From Pseudomonadales bacterium (GTDB taxonomy: Bacteria > Pseudomonadota > Gammaproteobacteria > Pseudomonadales > DT-91), in the NCBI GenBank assembly GCA_013215025.1, contig JABSRR010000026.1:1-11299 (forward strand): a stretch of 11,299 nucleotides of DNA, in the 5' to 3' direction. Under the pieces are notes generated by a model, which was not told where the DNA came from, made no database searches, and saw only the letters and a list, made by a program, of their open reading frames with translations. Numbering within the stretch: the first letter of the stretch is position 1; every line of letters starts with the position of its first letter. Shown piece by piece: positions 1 to 7,171 of the stretch. Position numbers and translations under genes: made by a program.

Positions 1-184
1 CCAGTCGCTCGGCTTCGAGTTTTTGTGCCTCTGCCTTTTTCGTTTGCTCGGCGGCAAGACGCTCGGCTTCGAGCTTTTGCGCCTCGGCTTGACTTGCTTG
101 CTCAGCGGCAAGGCGCTGGGCTTCGAGTTTTTGTGCTTCTATTTGTTTTGCTTGCTCAGTCGCAAGTCGCTCGGCCTCTAACTT
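1..184 (-). repeat. Tandem 54-base coding repeats (18 residues each)
   Basis: Three complete units (184-131, 130-77, 76-23) and the start of a fourth (22-1) lie in frame within the lipoprotein gene. Each encodes an 18-residue unit starting KLEAERLA or KLEAQRLA and ending EAQ. Synonymous differences between units (for example CGA/CGC/CGT for Arg, AAG/AAA for Lys) show that the protein repeat is kept while the DNA has drifted. Eighteen residues equal five turns of an alpha helix, so equivalent residues stack on one face. The array probably continues left of the window. Confidence 0.85.
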
Positions 185-379
185 TTTAGCGTCGGCCTCT
201 TGAGCGGCGAGCTGCCTGGATTGCTCGCCAACATCTTGAGTTGAATCAACAATGGCGGTTGATGTTGCTTGCGCTTGGGAGTTGGCTTGTTCAGCGTCAT
301 CAACCCCAGAGCAGGCTGTTAAAACCGAAGCTAAGAAAGAGAAGGTAATCGCATGCGCGAGGAGTTTTTGGCTTTGCAT
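1..379 (-). CDS. Repeat-rich, coiled-coil-like lipoprotein (partial, 3' end outside window)
   Basis: This is an open minus-strand frame of 126 codons with no stop before the window edge. I do not recognise the family. It begins MQSQK, followed by a hydrophobic stretch (about residues 6-20) and a lipobox L20-T21-A22-C23, so it should be a signal-peptidase II substrate lipidated on Cys23. Ser at +2 rather than Asp favours sorting to the outer membrane, by the Lol rule known from E. coli. A Gln/Ser/Thr/Ala-rich linker (about 29-60) leads into 18-residue repeats starting at K66, K84, K102 and K120, each of the type KLEAERLAAEQxxxAEAQ. They predict a long charged helix resembling the TolA stalk. 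The region is visibly GC-richer than the mur genes, mainly because of Ala and Glu codons. An in-frame ATG at 415 would add 12 residues (MSKITIIYGINI) ahead of the signal peptide. I prefer 379 because it gives a normal signal peptide, though neither start has a strong Shine-Dalgarno. The role is unknown; an envelope-spanning or periplasmic scaffold is only an inference. Confidence 0.8.
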   Translation of the reverse strand, partial: MQSQKLLAHAITFSFLASVLTACSGVDDAEQANSQAQATSTAIVDSTQDVGEQSRQLAAQEADAKKLEAERLATEQAKQIEAQKLEAQRLAAEQASQAEAQKLEAERLAAEQTKKAEAQKLEAERL

Positions 380-719
380 GATATTGATACCGTAAATTAT
401 TGTTATTTTTGACATTAAATGCAGCTCTAAGGCAATGATGTACCGACTGCAGCGATCATTCAAGTTTTAATTCGTCAAACTGGTGTCCAGCAGCTGAATA
501 AGTGATGAAAAATATGTCTACTGAATAGATAGAAATAAAATATCATAATTTTCAATAATTTAGGATTTATAGATAAAATAATTATAGGAATACTGCATAC
601 CTTATTGTTTTGGAATGATTTTTTGTTTCCTTGACTTCCTTTTATTCATTTAAGCAGGATTTTTCTCGATTTTCGCAGCTTTTTTACGCGATTTTAGCGC
701 TTTTTTTGTTTCCTAAGCC
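380..719. other. AT-rich divergent intergenic region, no gene seen
   Basis: This stretch separates the lipoprotein gene (leftward) from the mraZ promoter (rightward). I see no convincing coding frame, RNA gene or intrinsic terminator. Positions 500-600 are very AT-rich. A minus-strand promoter for the lipoprotein gene must lie here. The best match is TTGAAT (complement of about 461) with CATCAT 17 bases further along, which is too weak to call. The only hairpin noticed is CTGG-TGT-CCAG at 480-490, with a 4-base stem. The right-hand part (607-710) contains the phased T-tracts described separately. Confidence 0.7.
607..710 (+). promoter_or_regulatory. Phased T-tracts upstream of the mraZ promoter (possible bent DNA / UP element)
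   Basis: Runs of T occur at 608-611, 619-624, 640-643, 649-651, 660-664, 670-673, 680-685, 692-695 and 701-707. From about 650 onward their centres are 9-12 bases apart, close to one helical turn, and they end about 13 bases before the -35 hexamer. In-phase A/T tracts are known to bend DNA, and A/T tracts just upstream of -35 can bind the RNA polymerase alpha C-terminal domain. The tracts are visible; their function is inferred. Two of the tracts sit in an imperfect direct repeat beginning CGATTTT at 667 and 689. Confidence 0.45.
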
Positions 720-748
720 TTGCAAGTGGGTATTTATATTCCTATAGT
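720..748 (+). promoter_or_regulatory. Probable sigma70-type promoter of the mraZ operon
   Basis: TTGCAA at 720-725 (4 of 6 to TTGACA) is followed after exactly 17 bases by TATAGT at 743-748 (5 of 6 to TATAAT). Transcription would start near 755, about 60 bases ahead of the mraZ start codon. One MraZ-type box (726-730) falls in the spacer and another (747-751) overlaps the end of the -10, as expected for an autorepressed promoter. No other pair with comparable spacing was found near mraZ. The call rests on reading alone. Confidence 0.6.
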
Positions 749-811
749 GGGGATTAGTGGAATAAAGTGGGTTAAAGTGGATTTTTACCCTTATTCCTAC
801 AATAAAGTGGG
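726..811 (+). promoter_or_regulatory. Probable MraZ operator: GTGG(G/A) boxes on a 10-base period
   Basis: GTGGG or GTGGA occurs at 726-730, 747-751, 757-761, 767-771, 777-781 and 807-811, each preceded by A. The four central boxes are spaced exactly 10 bases apart, the fifth interval is 30 bases (three periods), and the first is 21. E. coli MraZ is known to bind direct TGGGN repeats separated by 5 bases upstream of its own gene, which is the same geometry. The central array overlaps the -10 and the early transcribed region, so binding should repress mraZ and the genes behind it. Confidence 0.8.
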
Positions 812-817
812 GTTGCT

Positions 818-1276
818 GTGTTTCGAGGCGTCAAAAACATCAATATGGATACCAAAGGTCGGTTAGCGATGCCGTCCAAGTATCGTGACGCCTTAATTTC
901 TTCAGATAAGGGGCAGTTAATAGCAACCATTGATACCCAGTCACGATGCTTATTGATTTATCCCCTAAGTGTCTGGGAGCCGATAGAAAGTAAGTTGCAA
1001 GATTTACCAGCGTTAAATCCTGCGGCCAGACGATTCACCCGCCTAACCTTAGGTTATGCTTCTGAGATTGATCTTGATGCGAATGGACGCTTACGAGTGC
1101 CTGCTGAGCTGCAAGAGTATGCTCAGCTCGATAAAAAGCTAATGCTGGTGGGGCAGGGTCGAAAGTTTGAGCTTTGGTCAGAGGCTAATTGGCTGTCGGA
1201 GCGAGATCAGGCCATAGATGATGCAAATTCAGGCAATCTCGAAATGCCAGAAGAATTTGCCAATTTGGTGCTGTGA
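818..1276 (+). CDS. mraZ: Transcriptional regulator MraZ
   Basis: MraZ is a DNA-binding repressor of the dcw cluster that forms ring-shaped oligomers. The 152-residue product has the same length as E. coli MraZ. It shows two SpoVT/AbrB-like halves, each with a DxxGR-type motif (D11-T-K-G-R15 and D87-A-N-G-R91), and family blocks such as the start MFRG, RRFTRLTLGYASE (71-83) and LVGQGRKFELW (110-120). The start is GTG at 818, chosen because MFRG matches the family N-terminus and GTGGGG (807-812) lies 5 bases upstream as the ribosome binding site. It is the first gene of the operon, and its TGA stop overlaps the rsmH start. Autorepression through the boxes at 726-811 is inferred from known MraZ sites. 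Confidence 0.97.
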   Translation: MFRGVKNINMDTKGRLAMPSKYRDALISSDKGQLIATIDTQSRCLLIYPLSVWEPIESKLQDLPALNPAARRFTRLTLGYASEIDLDANGRLRVPAELQEYAQLDKKLMLVGQGRKFELWSEANWLSERDQAIDDANSGNLEMPEEFANLVL

Positions 1277-2235
1277 TGAGTCACTACTCGGTTTTGCTTG
1301 ATGAGTCAGTGGCGGCATTGGCGATCAAGCCAGCCGGCATTTATGTTGATGGCACCTTTGGGCGTGGTGGGCATAGCAGTGCCATTTTATCAAGGCTGGA
1401 TGCGTCCGGTCGTTTGATTGCTTTTGATAAAGATCTTGCTGCGCATCAATCGGCTGCAGAGCAGTTTGCTGCAGAAAGTCGTCTTACTATGCAGCATGCT
1501 AGTTTTGCTGAGCTTCACAATTATGCTGCGGTACAGGGTCTCATTGGCAAGCTTGATGGAGTACTGTTAGATTTAGGCGTTTCTTCACCGCAATTAGATC
1601 AGGCCGATCGCGGCTTTAGTTTTCTTCACGATGGTCCATTAGATATGCGTATGGATCAGACGCAGGCTTTGACGGCAGCTCAGTTCATCGAGCAAGCCGA
1701 GGTGCATGAGATAGCAAAAGTGCTACATGTATACGGCGAAGAGAAATTTGCGCGCTTAATCGCCTCAAGAATTGTCGAGCATAGGGAGCGCGAACCGTTT
1801 ACTTCAACTCATCAGCTTGCTGATTTTATTGCTGCGGTCATACCAAAGCGTGCGCAGCGCTCAAAGTCAGGTGCCAAGGCAAAACATCCCGCAACGCGAA
1901 GCTTTCAAGCAATTCGGATACATGTCAATCAAGAGCTGAAAGACTTAGAAGAGTTTTTATCGCATATAGTAGAGCTGTTAGCTGTAGGTGGCCGGCTTGT
2001 GGTGGTTAGCTTTCATTCGCTTGAAGATAGAATGGTGAAGCGGTTTATCAAAGCACAAGAGCGTGGCCCATCATTGCCCAGACATTTGCCTATTCAATCC
2101 ATTGACCGGGAGCCTCATCTAGTTTCTTGTGGCAAGGCGCTAAAAGCCGATGAGCAAGAGTTGCTCGAAAATGTTCGTTCTAGAAGTGCAGTGTTACGTA
2201 TTGCTGAAAAAGTCGCGGGAGGGCAGGCATGTTAG
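1276..2235 (+). CDS. rsmH: 16S rRNA (cytosine(1402)-N4)-methyltransferase RsmH
   Basis: RsmH (formerly MraW) methylates N4 of C1402 in 16S rRNA, using S-adenosylmethionine. The roughly 319-residue protein carries the SAM-binding block YVDGTFGRGGHS (about 23-34), LDGVLLDLGVSSPQLD (93-108), DGPLDMRMD (119-127), HPATRSFQAIRIHVNQEL (204-221), VVVSFHSLEDRMVKRF (242-257) and the C-terminal RSRSAVLRIAE. The segment before HPATR (PKRAQRSKSGAKAK) is longer and more basic than in E. coli. The start could be GTG 1273 or ATG 1276. I chose ATG because it overlaps the mraZ TGA as TGATG and has GGTG (1267-1270) at a usable distance. The gene overlaps the ftsL start by 7 bases. Being in the cluster, it is presumably co-regulated by MraZ. 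Confidence 0.96.
   Translation: MSHYSVLLDESVAALAIKPAGIYVDGTFGRGGHSSAILSRLDASGRLIAFDKDLAAHQSAAEQFAAESRLTMQHASFAELHNYAAVQGLIGKLDGVLLDLGVSSPQLDQADRGFSFLHDGPLDMRMDQTQALTAAQFIEQAEVHEIAKVLHVYGEEKFARLIASRIVEHREREPFTSTHQLADFIAAVIPKRAQRSKSGAKAKHPATRSFQAIRIHVNQELKDLEEFLSHIVELLAVGGRLVVVSFHSLEDRMVKRFIKAQERGPSLPRHLPIQSIDREPHLVSCGKALKADEQELLENVRSRSAVLRIAEKVAGGQAC
2217..2223 (+). promoter_or_regulatory. Strong Shine-Dalgarno of ftsL
   Basis: GGGAGGG lies inside the last codons of rsmH, 5 bases before the ATG at 2229. It fixes the ftsL start and the 7-base overlap with rsmH. Confidence 0.8.
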
Positions 2236-2516
2236 TTTTTTGGCTAAAAAGCCAGCTTGCCACTTTAATTTTGTGGCTCACCGTGCTGTTGTCAGCATTA
2301 ACGCTTGTGCTTGTCTCACATCTTAGTCGCGCTGAATTTATGTTGTCGCAATCACAAATTAAAGAGATGCGTGAGTTAGAGATTGACTGGGGGCGGTTGT
2401 TGCTTGAAAAGTCAAGCTCAAGTTCCGTTGACCAAATTGAAGAGCAGGCGGTGCGCCAGCTTGCGATGAAAAAACCAGATGCAGATCGGATGATTGTTTT
2501 AAAGGGGGCGCAGTGA
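2229..2516 (+). CDS. ftsL: Cell division protein FtsL
   Basis: FtsL is a single-pass inner-membrane divisome protein. With FtsB and FtsQ it forms the complex that activates FtsWI. The 95-residue product has a very short cytoplasmic end (MLVFWLKSQ), a membrane helix (about 10-30), then a periplasmic helix of coiled-coil character. Blocks such as ELEIDWGRLLLEKS (about 49-62) and the later IEEQAVRQLAMKKPD correspond to E. coli DIEWRNLILEEN and its following IATEKLQM. The protein is shorter than E. coli FtsL (121) mainly at the cytoplasmic N-terminus; lengths near 95 are common elsewhere in the family. It sits between rsmH and ftsI, the invariant ftsL position. A run of five Ser (about 63-67) interrupts the helix. 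Identification rests on position plus weak but consistent similarity. Confidence 0.93.
   Translation: MLVFWLKSQLATLILWLTVLLSALTLVLVSHLSRAEFMLSQSQIKEMRELEIDWGRLLLEKSSSSSVDQIEEQAVRQLAMKKPDADRMIVLKGAQ
2501..2508 (+). promoter_or_regulatory. Shine-Dalgarno of ftsI
   Basis: AAAGGGGG lies 7 bases before ATG 2516 but only 4 bases before GTG 2513. The spacing favours ATG 2516 as the ftsI start. Confidence 0.6.
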
Positions 2517-4264
2517 TGTTGGCTCAATTTAAACAATCATGGCGCATATATTTGGTTGCTAGCTGTTTGCTCATGCTGTTGATGATACTGATTTACCGCA
2601 TGATGCTAATACAGGTGTTAGATGGTGATGGTGGTGCTGGATTTTTGCAGCAGCAAGGCGATGTTAGGACAGTGCGCAATGAGCTAATGCCCGCTAATCG
2701 TGGCATGATTACGGATCGTCATGGCAAGCCTTTGGCAGTGAGTACGCCGGTGGTAAGTGTTTGGGTGAATCCACAAGAATTGGATGTTGAGAGTGATAAG
2801 TTACCTGTGCTGGCTAATTTACTGAATATTTCAGAATTTGATTTGCAGCAAAAAATATCTCGCTATAAGTCAAAGCAATTTTTATATCTAAGACGTCATT
2901 TATCGCCGCAGCACGCCCAGCAGGTATTTGATTTAGGTATACAAGGCGTTTATTCACAAAATGAATATAAGCGGTTTTATCCTGCGGGTGAAGTGGCGGC
3001 GCATTTAGTTGGTTATGTTGATATTGATAACAAGGGTCTTGAGGGCTTTGAATATAGTTACAACGAATGGTTGCAAGGTAAGCCGGGCAAGAAGCAGGTT
3101 GTTAAAGATCTTTATCAGCGCACTATTAAAGAAATTAAACAGATAAAAGCAGCAAAAGAGGGTAAAGACCTCGCGCTAACCATCGATCTGCGCTTGCAAT
3201 ATATTGCCTATAAGGCACTGAAAGAGTCCGTCCAGTATCACCGAGCAAATGCAGGTTCTATCGTGTTAATAGATGTTGATACCGCTGAGGTCTTGGCAAT
3301 TGCGAATCAACCTGCATTTAACCCTAATAATCGTAAAAATATGGACATTGATGCGGTTCGAAATCGGGCGGTAACCGATATGTTTGAGCCTGGCTCAACG
3401 GCCAAGCCAATAACTATGATGGCTGCGCTGGAATCAGGTGCTTTCTCTCCAGATAGCGCTATCCAGACTTCGCCAGGATTTTTAAAGCTTGATAAGAAAA
3501 CCTACTTAGATCCCGTCAATTATGGCGAGATTCCATTAAGAACGGTGTTGGCAAAATCCTCGCAAGTGGGAACAATTAAGGTCGCCCTTGAGCTTGAGCA
3601 GCAGCAGCTATATCAAGCTTTTTATCGCATGGGCTTCGGTCAATATATTGGCCTCGGGCTACCAGGTGAGAGCACAGGTTATTTGCCCAATAAATCGGTA
3701 TGGAAGCCAATTGAGCAGGCTGCGCTGAGTTTTGGTGCTGGTTTGAGTGTCACATCGCTACAGCTTGCTCAGGCCTATGCGGTATTCGCCGATGCAGGCC
3801 GAAAAAAGCCAGTCTCGTTGGTCTTAGATAATGCAAAATCAATACATGTTGAACAAGTGGTTGATGAGAACGTTGCTAAGGAAATTGCTACGATGTTGGC
3901 CGGTGTTACATCTCATATTGGAACCGCAAAAAAAGCCAACACTGAGTATTACACAGTAGCTGGAAAGACGGGTACCTCTCATAAGGTTGGCGCTAAAGGT
4001 TATGAATCGGGTCAATATATTTCCCTGTTTGCAGGATTTGCACCAGCCAAGCAACCAAAAATCGCAGCCATAGTCATGATCGATGACCCAAAAGGCAAGG
4101 AATATTATGGTGGCGAAGTTGCAGCGCCTGTGTTTGCCACGGTTATCAATGACAGTTTACGCATATTAGGTGTTACGCCTGATAAAATTTCTACCGATAA
4201 AGCGCTTAGGGATGAAAATCTGGCTGAAGACATAGCTGAACAGATTTCAGGGGTTGTCTGGTGA
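2516..4264 (+). CDS. ftsI: Peptidoglycan D,D-transpeptidase FtsI (PBP3)
   Basis: FtsI is the septum-specific class B penicillin-binding protein, which cross-links peptidoglycan and partners with FtsW. The 582-residue product (from ATG) has a short cytoplasmic tail, a membrane helix (about 10-33), a periplasmic pedestal/dimerisation domain with RGMITDRHG (62-70) and FYPAGEVAAHLVGYVD (154-169), and a transpeptidase domain. The catalytic motif S-T-A-K is at 294-297 with nucleophile Ser294, and K-T-G-T is at 484-487. The second active-site motif reads S-S-Q (348-350) where E. coli and Pseudomonas have S-S-N; the codon CAA at 3563-3565 is clear. The start could be GTG 2513 or ATG 2516; the Shine-Dalgarno at 2501-2508 favours ATG, overlapping the ftsL stop as TGATG. 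The C-terminus overlaps murE by 4 bases. Beta-lactams targeting PBP3 would be expected to bind it. Confidence 0.97.
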   Translation: MLAQFKQSWRIYLVASCLLMLLMILIYRMMLIQVLDGDGGAGFLQQQGDVRTVRNELMPANRGMITDRHGKPLAVSTPVVSVWVNPQELDVESDKLPVLANLLNISEFDLQQKISRYKSKQFLYLRRHLSPQHAQQVFDLGIQGVYSQNEYKRFYPAGEVAAHLVGYVDIDNKGLEGFEYSYNEWLQGKPGKKQVVKDLYQRTIKEIKQIKAAKEGKDLALTIDLRLQYIAYKALKESVQYHRANAGSIVLIDVDTAEVLAIANQPAFNPNNRKNMDIDAVRNRAVTDMFEPGSTAKPITMMAALESGAFSPDSAIQTSPGFLKLDKKTYLDPVNYGEIPLRTVLAKSSQVGTIKVALELEQQQLYQAFYRMGFGQYIGLGLPGESTGYLPNKSVWKPIEQAALSFGAGLSVTSLQLAQAYAVFADAGRKKPVSLVLDNAKSIHVEQVVDENVAKEIATMLAGVTSHIGTAKKANTEYYTVAGKTGTSHKVGAKGYESGQYISLFAGFAPAKQPKIAAIVMIDDPKGKEYYGGEVAAPVFATVINDSLRILGVTPDKISTDKALRDENLAEDIAEQISGVVW

Positions 4265-5760
4265 TATCGATTAACGATTTAACACAACAGCTTTCTGTTA
4301 GCGTATCTGGTGGTGGCCAGCTTATCGCTGGTCTTGCTATTGATAGTCGTAAAGTCGAGCAAGATTATTTGTACATTGCATTGCAAGGTGAGCAAGTTGA
4401 CGGTAATGACTTTATTGATGAGGCAAAGTCAAAAGGTGCGGTCGCATTAGCCACAGAGCTGCCGCATATTTTAATGCAGAAAAATATGCCTGGTTTTGCT
4501 TCATCAAATTTACGCCAGCAACTCGGTTATATAGCCTCTGAGTTTTATGCTTGTCCTAGTAAGTCTGTAAATATTACAGCCATTACAGGCACTAACGGGA
4601 AAACGTCTACAGCACATTTTATTCAGCAAATTTATAAAAAGCTCAATCAGCGCTGTGCAATAGTCGGAACTTTAGGAATGTCGTTAGGTGATCAGAATAT
4701 TGACACGGTAAACACCACGCCTGATGCAATCTCATTTCAAGCATTCTTACAGCAGGTAAAGTCAGAAGCCTGCGAAAATTTGGTATTAGAAGCATCTTCA
4801 CATGCATTGGTTCAGGGGCGTTTAAATGGCACGGCAATCGATTGCGCTATTTTTACCAATTTGACGCATGATCACCTCGATTATCATAAAACTATGGACG
4901 CTTACTATGAGGCGAAGCGTCAATTATTTGAGTTTGATAGTTTGACGACGGCAGTTATAAATATAGATGATGATTTTGGTGTTAGGCTTTATCGATTTTT
5001 ATCAAATCAATCTAAGGTTAAACCTTTCTTGATTTCTTTGCGTGACCCTCAAGCAAACTTATTTTGCCATACGGTATGCTATTCGACCCAGGGCATTCAT
5101 GTAGATATGCAGCTAAATTTTGAGGGTAAGGAAGAGCGTCAACAACTGCTGTTGCCGTTTATTGGTGAGTTTAATATCTATAACAGTATGCTGGCCGCTG
5201 CTAAATTTATCTGCGATGGATTTAGTTTAACACGTTTGCAGCCGGCGTTAGAGAGCTTGGATTCGGTGCTGGGTCGAATGCAGCTGATACCACATACAAA
5301 CATTACTGCGGTTGTTGATTATGCGCATACGCCAGATGCGCTGGAAAATATTCTTTTAACGCTATCAACAACAGCTCGGCAGTCAGGTAGCAAATTGATT
5401 GTCGTATTTGGCTGCGGTGGCGACAGAGATCAATCCAAAAGGCCGTTAATGGCTGCGGTTGTTGATAAGTATGCAGATCTAGCAATTGTAACTGATGACA
5501 ATCCAAGATATGAGTCCTCTGAAGCTATTATTGAGCAAATTGTCAGTGGATTCTCATTTATATCATATCAAGTGATAGCTGACAGAGCGGCAGCTATTAG
5601 GCGAGCGGTTGAAATGGCTCAGCAAGGTGATGTGTTATTAGTTGCAGGTAAAGGGCATGAGCAATATCAAATAGTAAATGGCGTACAGTACGATTTTTCA
5701 GATCAACAAGTGTTACGTGACGCTCTAGATAATGTTTGCGGTGAGGCTTCAAATGACTAG
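4261..5760 (+). CDS. murE: UDP-MurNAc-L-alanyl-D-glutamate:meso-DAP ligase MurE
   Basis: MurE is a cytoplasmic ATP-dependent ligase that adds meso-diaminopimelate to UDP-MurNAc-L-Ala-D-Glu. The 499-residue protein shows the Mur ligase plan: an N-terminal substrate domain, a central ATPase domain with TGTNGKTS (109-116), TTPD (152-155), LEASSHAL (176-183), THDHLDYH (202-209) and the likely carbamylated Lys219 in YYEAKRQLF, and a C-terminal domain with VVDYAHTPDALE (351-362). DNPRYE (413-418) is the signature that selects meso-DAP over lysine. The start is GTG 4261, in a GTGA overlap with the ftsI stop, preceded by AGGGG (4249-4253) with a 7-base spacer. It overlaps murF by 8 bases. Confidence 0.97.
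   Translation: MISINDLTQQLSVSVSGGGQLIAGLAIDSRKVEQDYLYIALQGEQVDGNDFIDEAKSKGAVALATELPHILMQKNMPGFASSNLRQQLGYIASEFYACPSKSVNITAITGTNGKTSTAHFIQQIYKKLNQRCAIVGTLGMSLGDQNIDTVNTTPDAISFQAFLQQVKSEACENLVLEASSHALVQGRLNGTAIDCAIFTNLTHDHLDYHKTMDAYYEAKRQLFEFDSLTTAVINIDDDFGVRLYRFLSNQSKVKPFLISLRDPQANLFCHTVCYSTQGIHVDMQLNFEGKEERQQLLLPFIGEFNIYNSMLAAAKFICDGFSLTRLQPALESLDSVLGRMQLIPHTNITAVVDYAHTPDALENILLTLSTTARQSGSKLIVVFGCGGDRDQSKRPLMAAVVDKYADLAIVTDDNPRYESSEAIIEQIVSGFSFISYQVIADRAAAIRRAVEMAQQGDVLLVAGKGHEQYQIVNGVQYDFSDQQVLRDALDNVCGEASND
5742..5746 (+). promoter_or_regulatory. Shine-Dalgarno deciding the murF start
   Basis: TGAGG lies within the 3' end of murE, 6 bases before ATG 5753. Upstream in-frame candidates ATG 5732 and GTG 5741 have no comparable site and would add residues not expected at a MurF N-terminus. 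Confidence 0.65.
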
Positions 5761-7171
5761 CCTCAACGTATCTTTTGTGATTAATGCCTTAAAGTCACAG
5801 GGTGTTGCATATGAGCTTAATCAAGCAAGCTATGTTGAGGCTGATATTGCCTCAGTACATATTGATAGCCGAAGGGTAAAGCCAAGTAGCCTGTTCGTTG
5901 CATTTCCTGGACAGCACGTTGACGGCCATGACTATATTATACAAGCAAAAGCCAATGGCGCGGTGGTTGCTCTCGTAAATCACTATGTCAATGATGAGAT
6001 CTTGCAAATAAAAGTAGATCAGGCAGGTGTTGCATTGGCAACATTAGCGAATGCTTATCGAAAAACCCTAGCGGCAAAGATAATTGCTATTACCGGCAGC
6101 GCTGGAAAAACAACGACAAAAGAAATGTTAGCGGCATTATTAGCAGGTCATTCCGTTGAATCAACTGATGGTAATTTTAACAATGAATTAGGCGTGCCAT
6201 TAACGCTACTCAATTTTTCAACTGAGGCAAAATTTGGCATTGTTGAGATGGGTGCTGGCCAGTCTGGAGATATTGCCTATCTGATGGATATTGCTGAGCC
6301 CGATATATCGTTGATTACCAATATTGGCGATGCGCATATTGGGCGATTCGGTTCGCGTGATAATATTGCAATGGCAAAAACAGAAATTTTCTCAGCCTTA
6401 GCTAGTGATAAGCTTGCCGTTGTAAATTGCGATGATAATTACAGTGCGCTTTTTAAAACTCGGGCGTCGCATTGTGAAGTGCTGACATTTTCTTCATCAG
6501 AGCAAACGGCTGCCGTGAGAATGGTGATTGATCGTTGTGATTTGAACGGCTCAAGCGTCAGTATTTTTTATCAAGATCAGCATGTGTCAATGCAACTGCC
6601 ATTATATGCTGAACATCAATTAATGAATTTTCTCGCTGCAACGACTGTGGCTATAGCCTGTGGTTTACCGTTGTTGGAGATTCAAGTGGCGGCGGAAAAA
6701 ATCATCCTGCAAGCTGATCGTCAGTCAGTATTAACGAAAAATCCTGATATTACCGTGATTGACGACAGTTATAATGCAAGTCCAACGGCCGTGATCAAAG
6801 CTATCGATTATCTTGCTGAGTATAAGACAGATAAGAAAAATTATAATTTAGCTGTGGTGTTAGGTGAGATGGCCGAGCTTGGCGATTATAGTCAGCAATA
6901 CCATGAAAAAATTGCAGCGCATATAGCTGAGCATCAAATTGACAAGGTGTTTCTGTGCGGCAATGCAACGCGATTTTGTCTAGAGATACTTCAAAGCACT
7001 GATGCGCTGTTGATTCAGGCTGATACAGTTGAGCAGCTTATACCACAAGTTCTGCAGCATATATCACCTAATGACATTGTGCTTGTTAAAGGCTCACGAT
7101 CACAACATTTAGAAAAAATGGTTAATGCTCTGCTTGAGCATAATTTTTCGGAGAATACACCATGTTATTAA
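5753..7171 (+). CDS. murF: UDP-MurNAc-tripeptide:D-alanyl-D-alanine ligase MurF
   Basis: MurF is a cytoplasmic ATP-dependent ligase that adds the D-Ala-D-Ala dipeptide and completes UDP-MurNAc-pentapeptide. The 472-residue product contains [15 protein letters not shown] (37-51), the P-loop TGSAGKTT (114-121), [13 protein letters not shown] (141-153), [10 protein letters not shown] (165-174), [13 protein letters not shown] (189-201), AKTEIF (208-213), DDSYNASP (337-344), GEMAELG (371-377) and KGSRS (446-450). The usual Gly-Arg before the C-terminal domain reads Asp-Arg here (322-323), a small departure. I chose ATG 5753 over ATG 5732 because TGAGG sits 6 bases upstream and MTSLNVSF aligns with the start of E. 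coli MurF. It overlaps murE by 8 bases and mraY by 10. Confidence 0.96.
   Translation: MTSLNVSFVINALKSQGVAYELNQASYVEADIASVHIDSRRVKPSSLFVAFPGQHVDGHDYIIQAKANGAVVALVNHYVNDEILQIKVDQAGVALATLANAYRKTLAAKIIAITGSAGKTTTKEMLAALLAGHSVESTDGNFNNELGVPLTLLNFSTEAKFGIVEMGAGQSGDIAYLMDIAEPDISLITNIGDAHIGRFGSRDNIAMAKTEIFSALASDKLAVVNCDDNYSALFKTRASHCEVLTFSSSEQTAAVRMVIDRCDLNGSSVSIFYQDQHVSMQLPLYAEHQLMNFLAATTVAIACGLPLLEIQVAAEKIILQADRQSVLTKNPDITVIDDSYNASPTAVIKAIDYLAEYKTDKKNYNLAVVLGEMAELGDYSQQYHEKIAAHIAEHQIDKVFLCGNATRFCLEILQSTDALLIQADTVEQLIPQVLQHISPNDIVLVKGSRSQHLEKMVNALLEHNFSENTPCY

Noticed and set aside
1..184. Regularly spaced 54-base repeats resembling a CRISPR array or satellite repeat
   Set aside because: The period is a multiple of three, there are no unique spacers, and the repeats are in frame within a lipoprotein gene with mainly synonymous drift.
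380..415. Upstream in-frame ATG (complement of 413-415) as the lipoprotein start
   Set aside because: It puts 12 extra residues before an already complete lipoprotein signal peptide and has only a weak, distant AGAG; kept as an alternative.
480..490. CTGG-TGT-CCAG hairpin as a terminator
   Set aside because: The stem is only 4 bases, there is no U-run, and it lies between divergent genes where no terminator is expected.
631..660. TTGACT as a second -35 for mraZ
   Set aside because: No reasonable -10 hexamer follows at 16-18 bases; the best is CAGGAT. The 720-748 promoter is clearly better.
2180..2536. 118-codon minus-strand open frame across rsmH, ftsL and ftsI
   Set aside because: It is antisense to ftsL and its junctions, the peptide resembles no known family, and the plus-strand genes explain the sequence.
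3839..5506. Short minus-strand open frames at 3839-4054, 4643-4837 and 5303-5506
   Set aside because: They lie antisense to conserved ftsI and murE domains and show no independent coding features.
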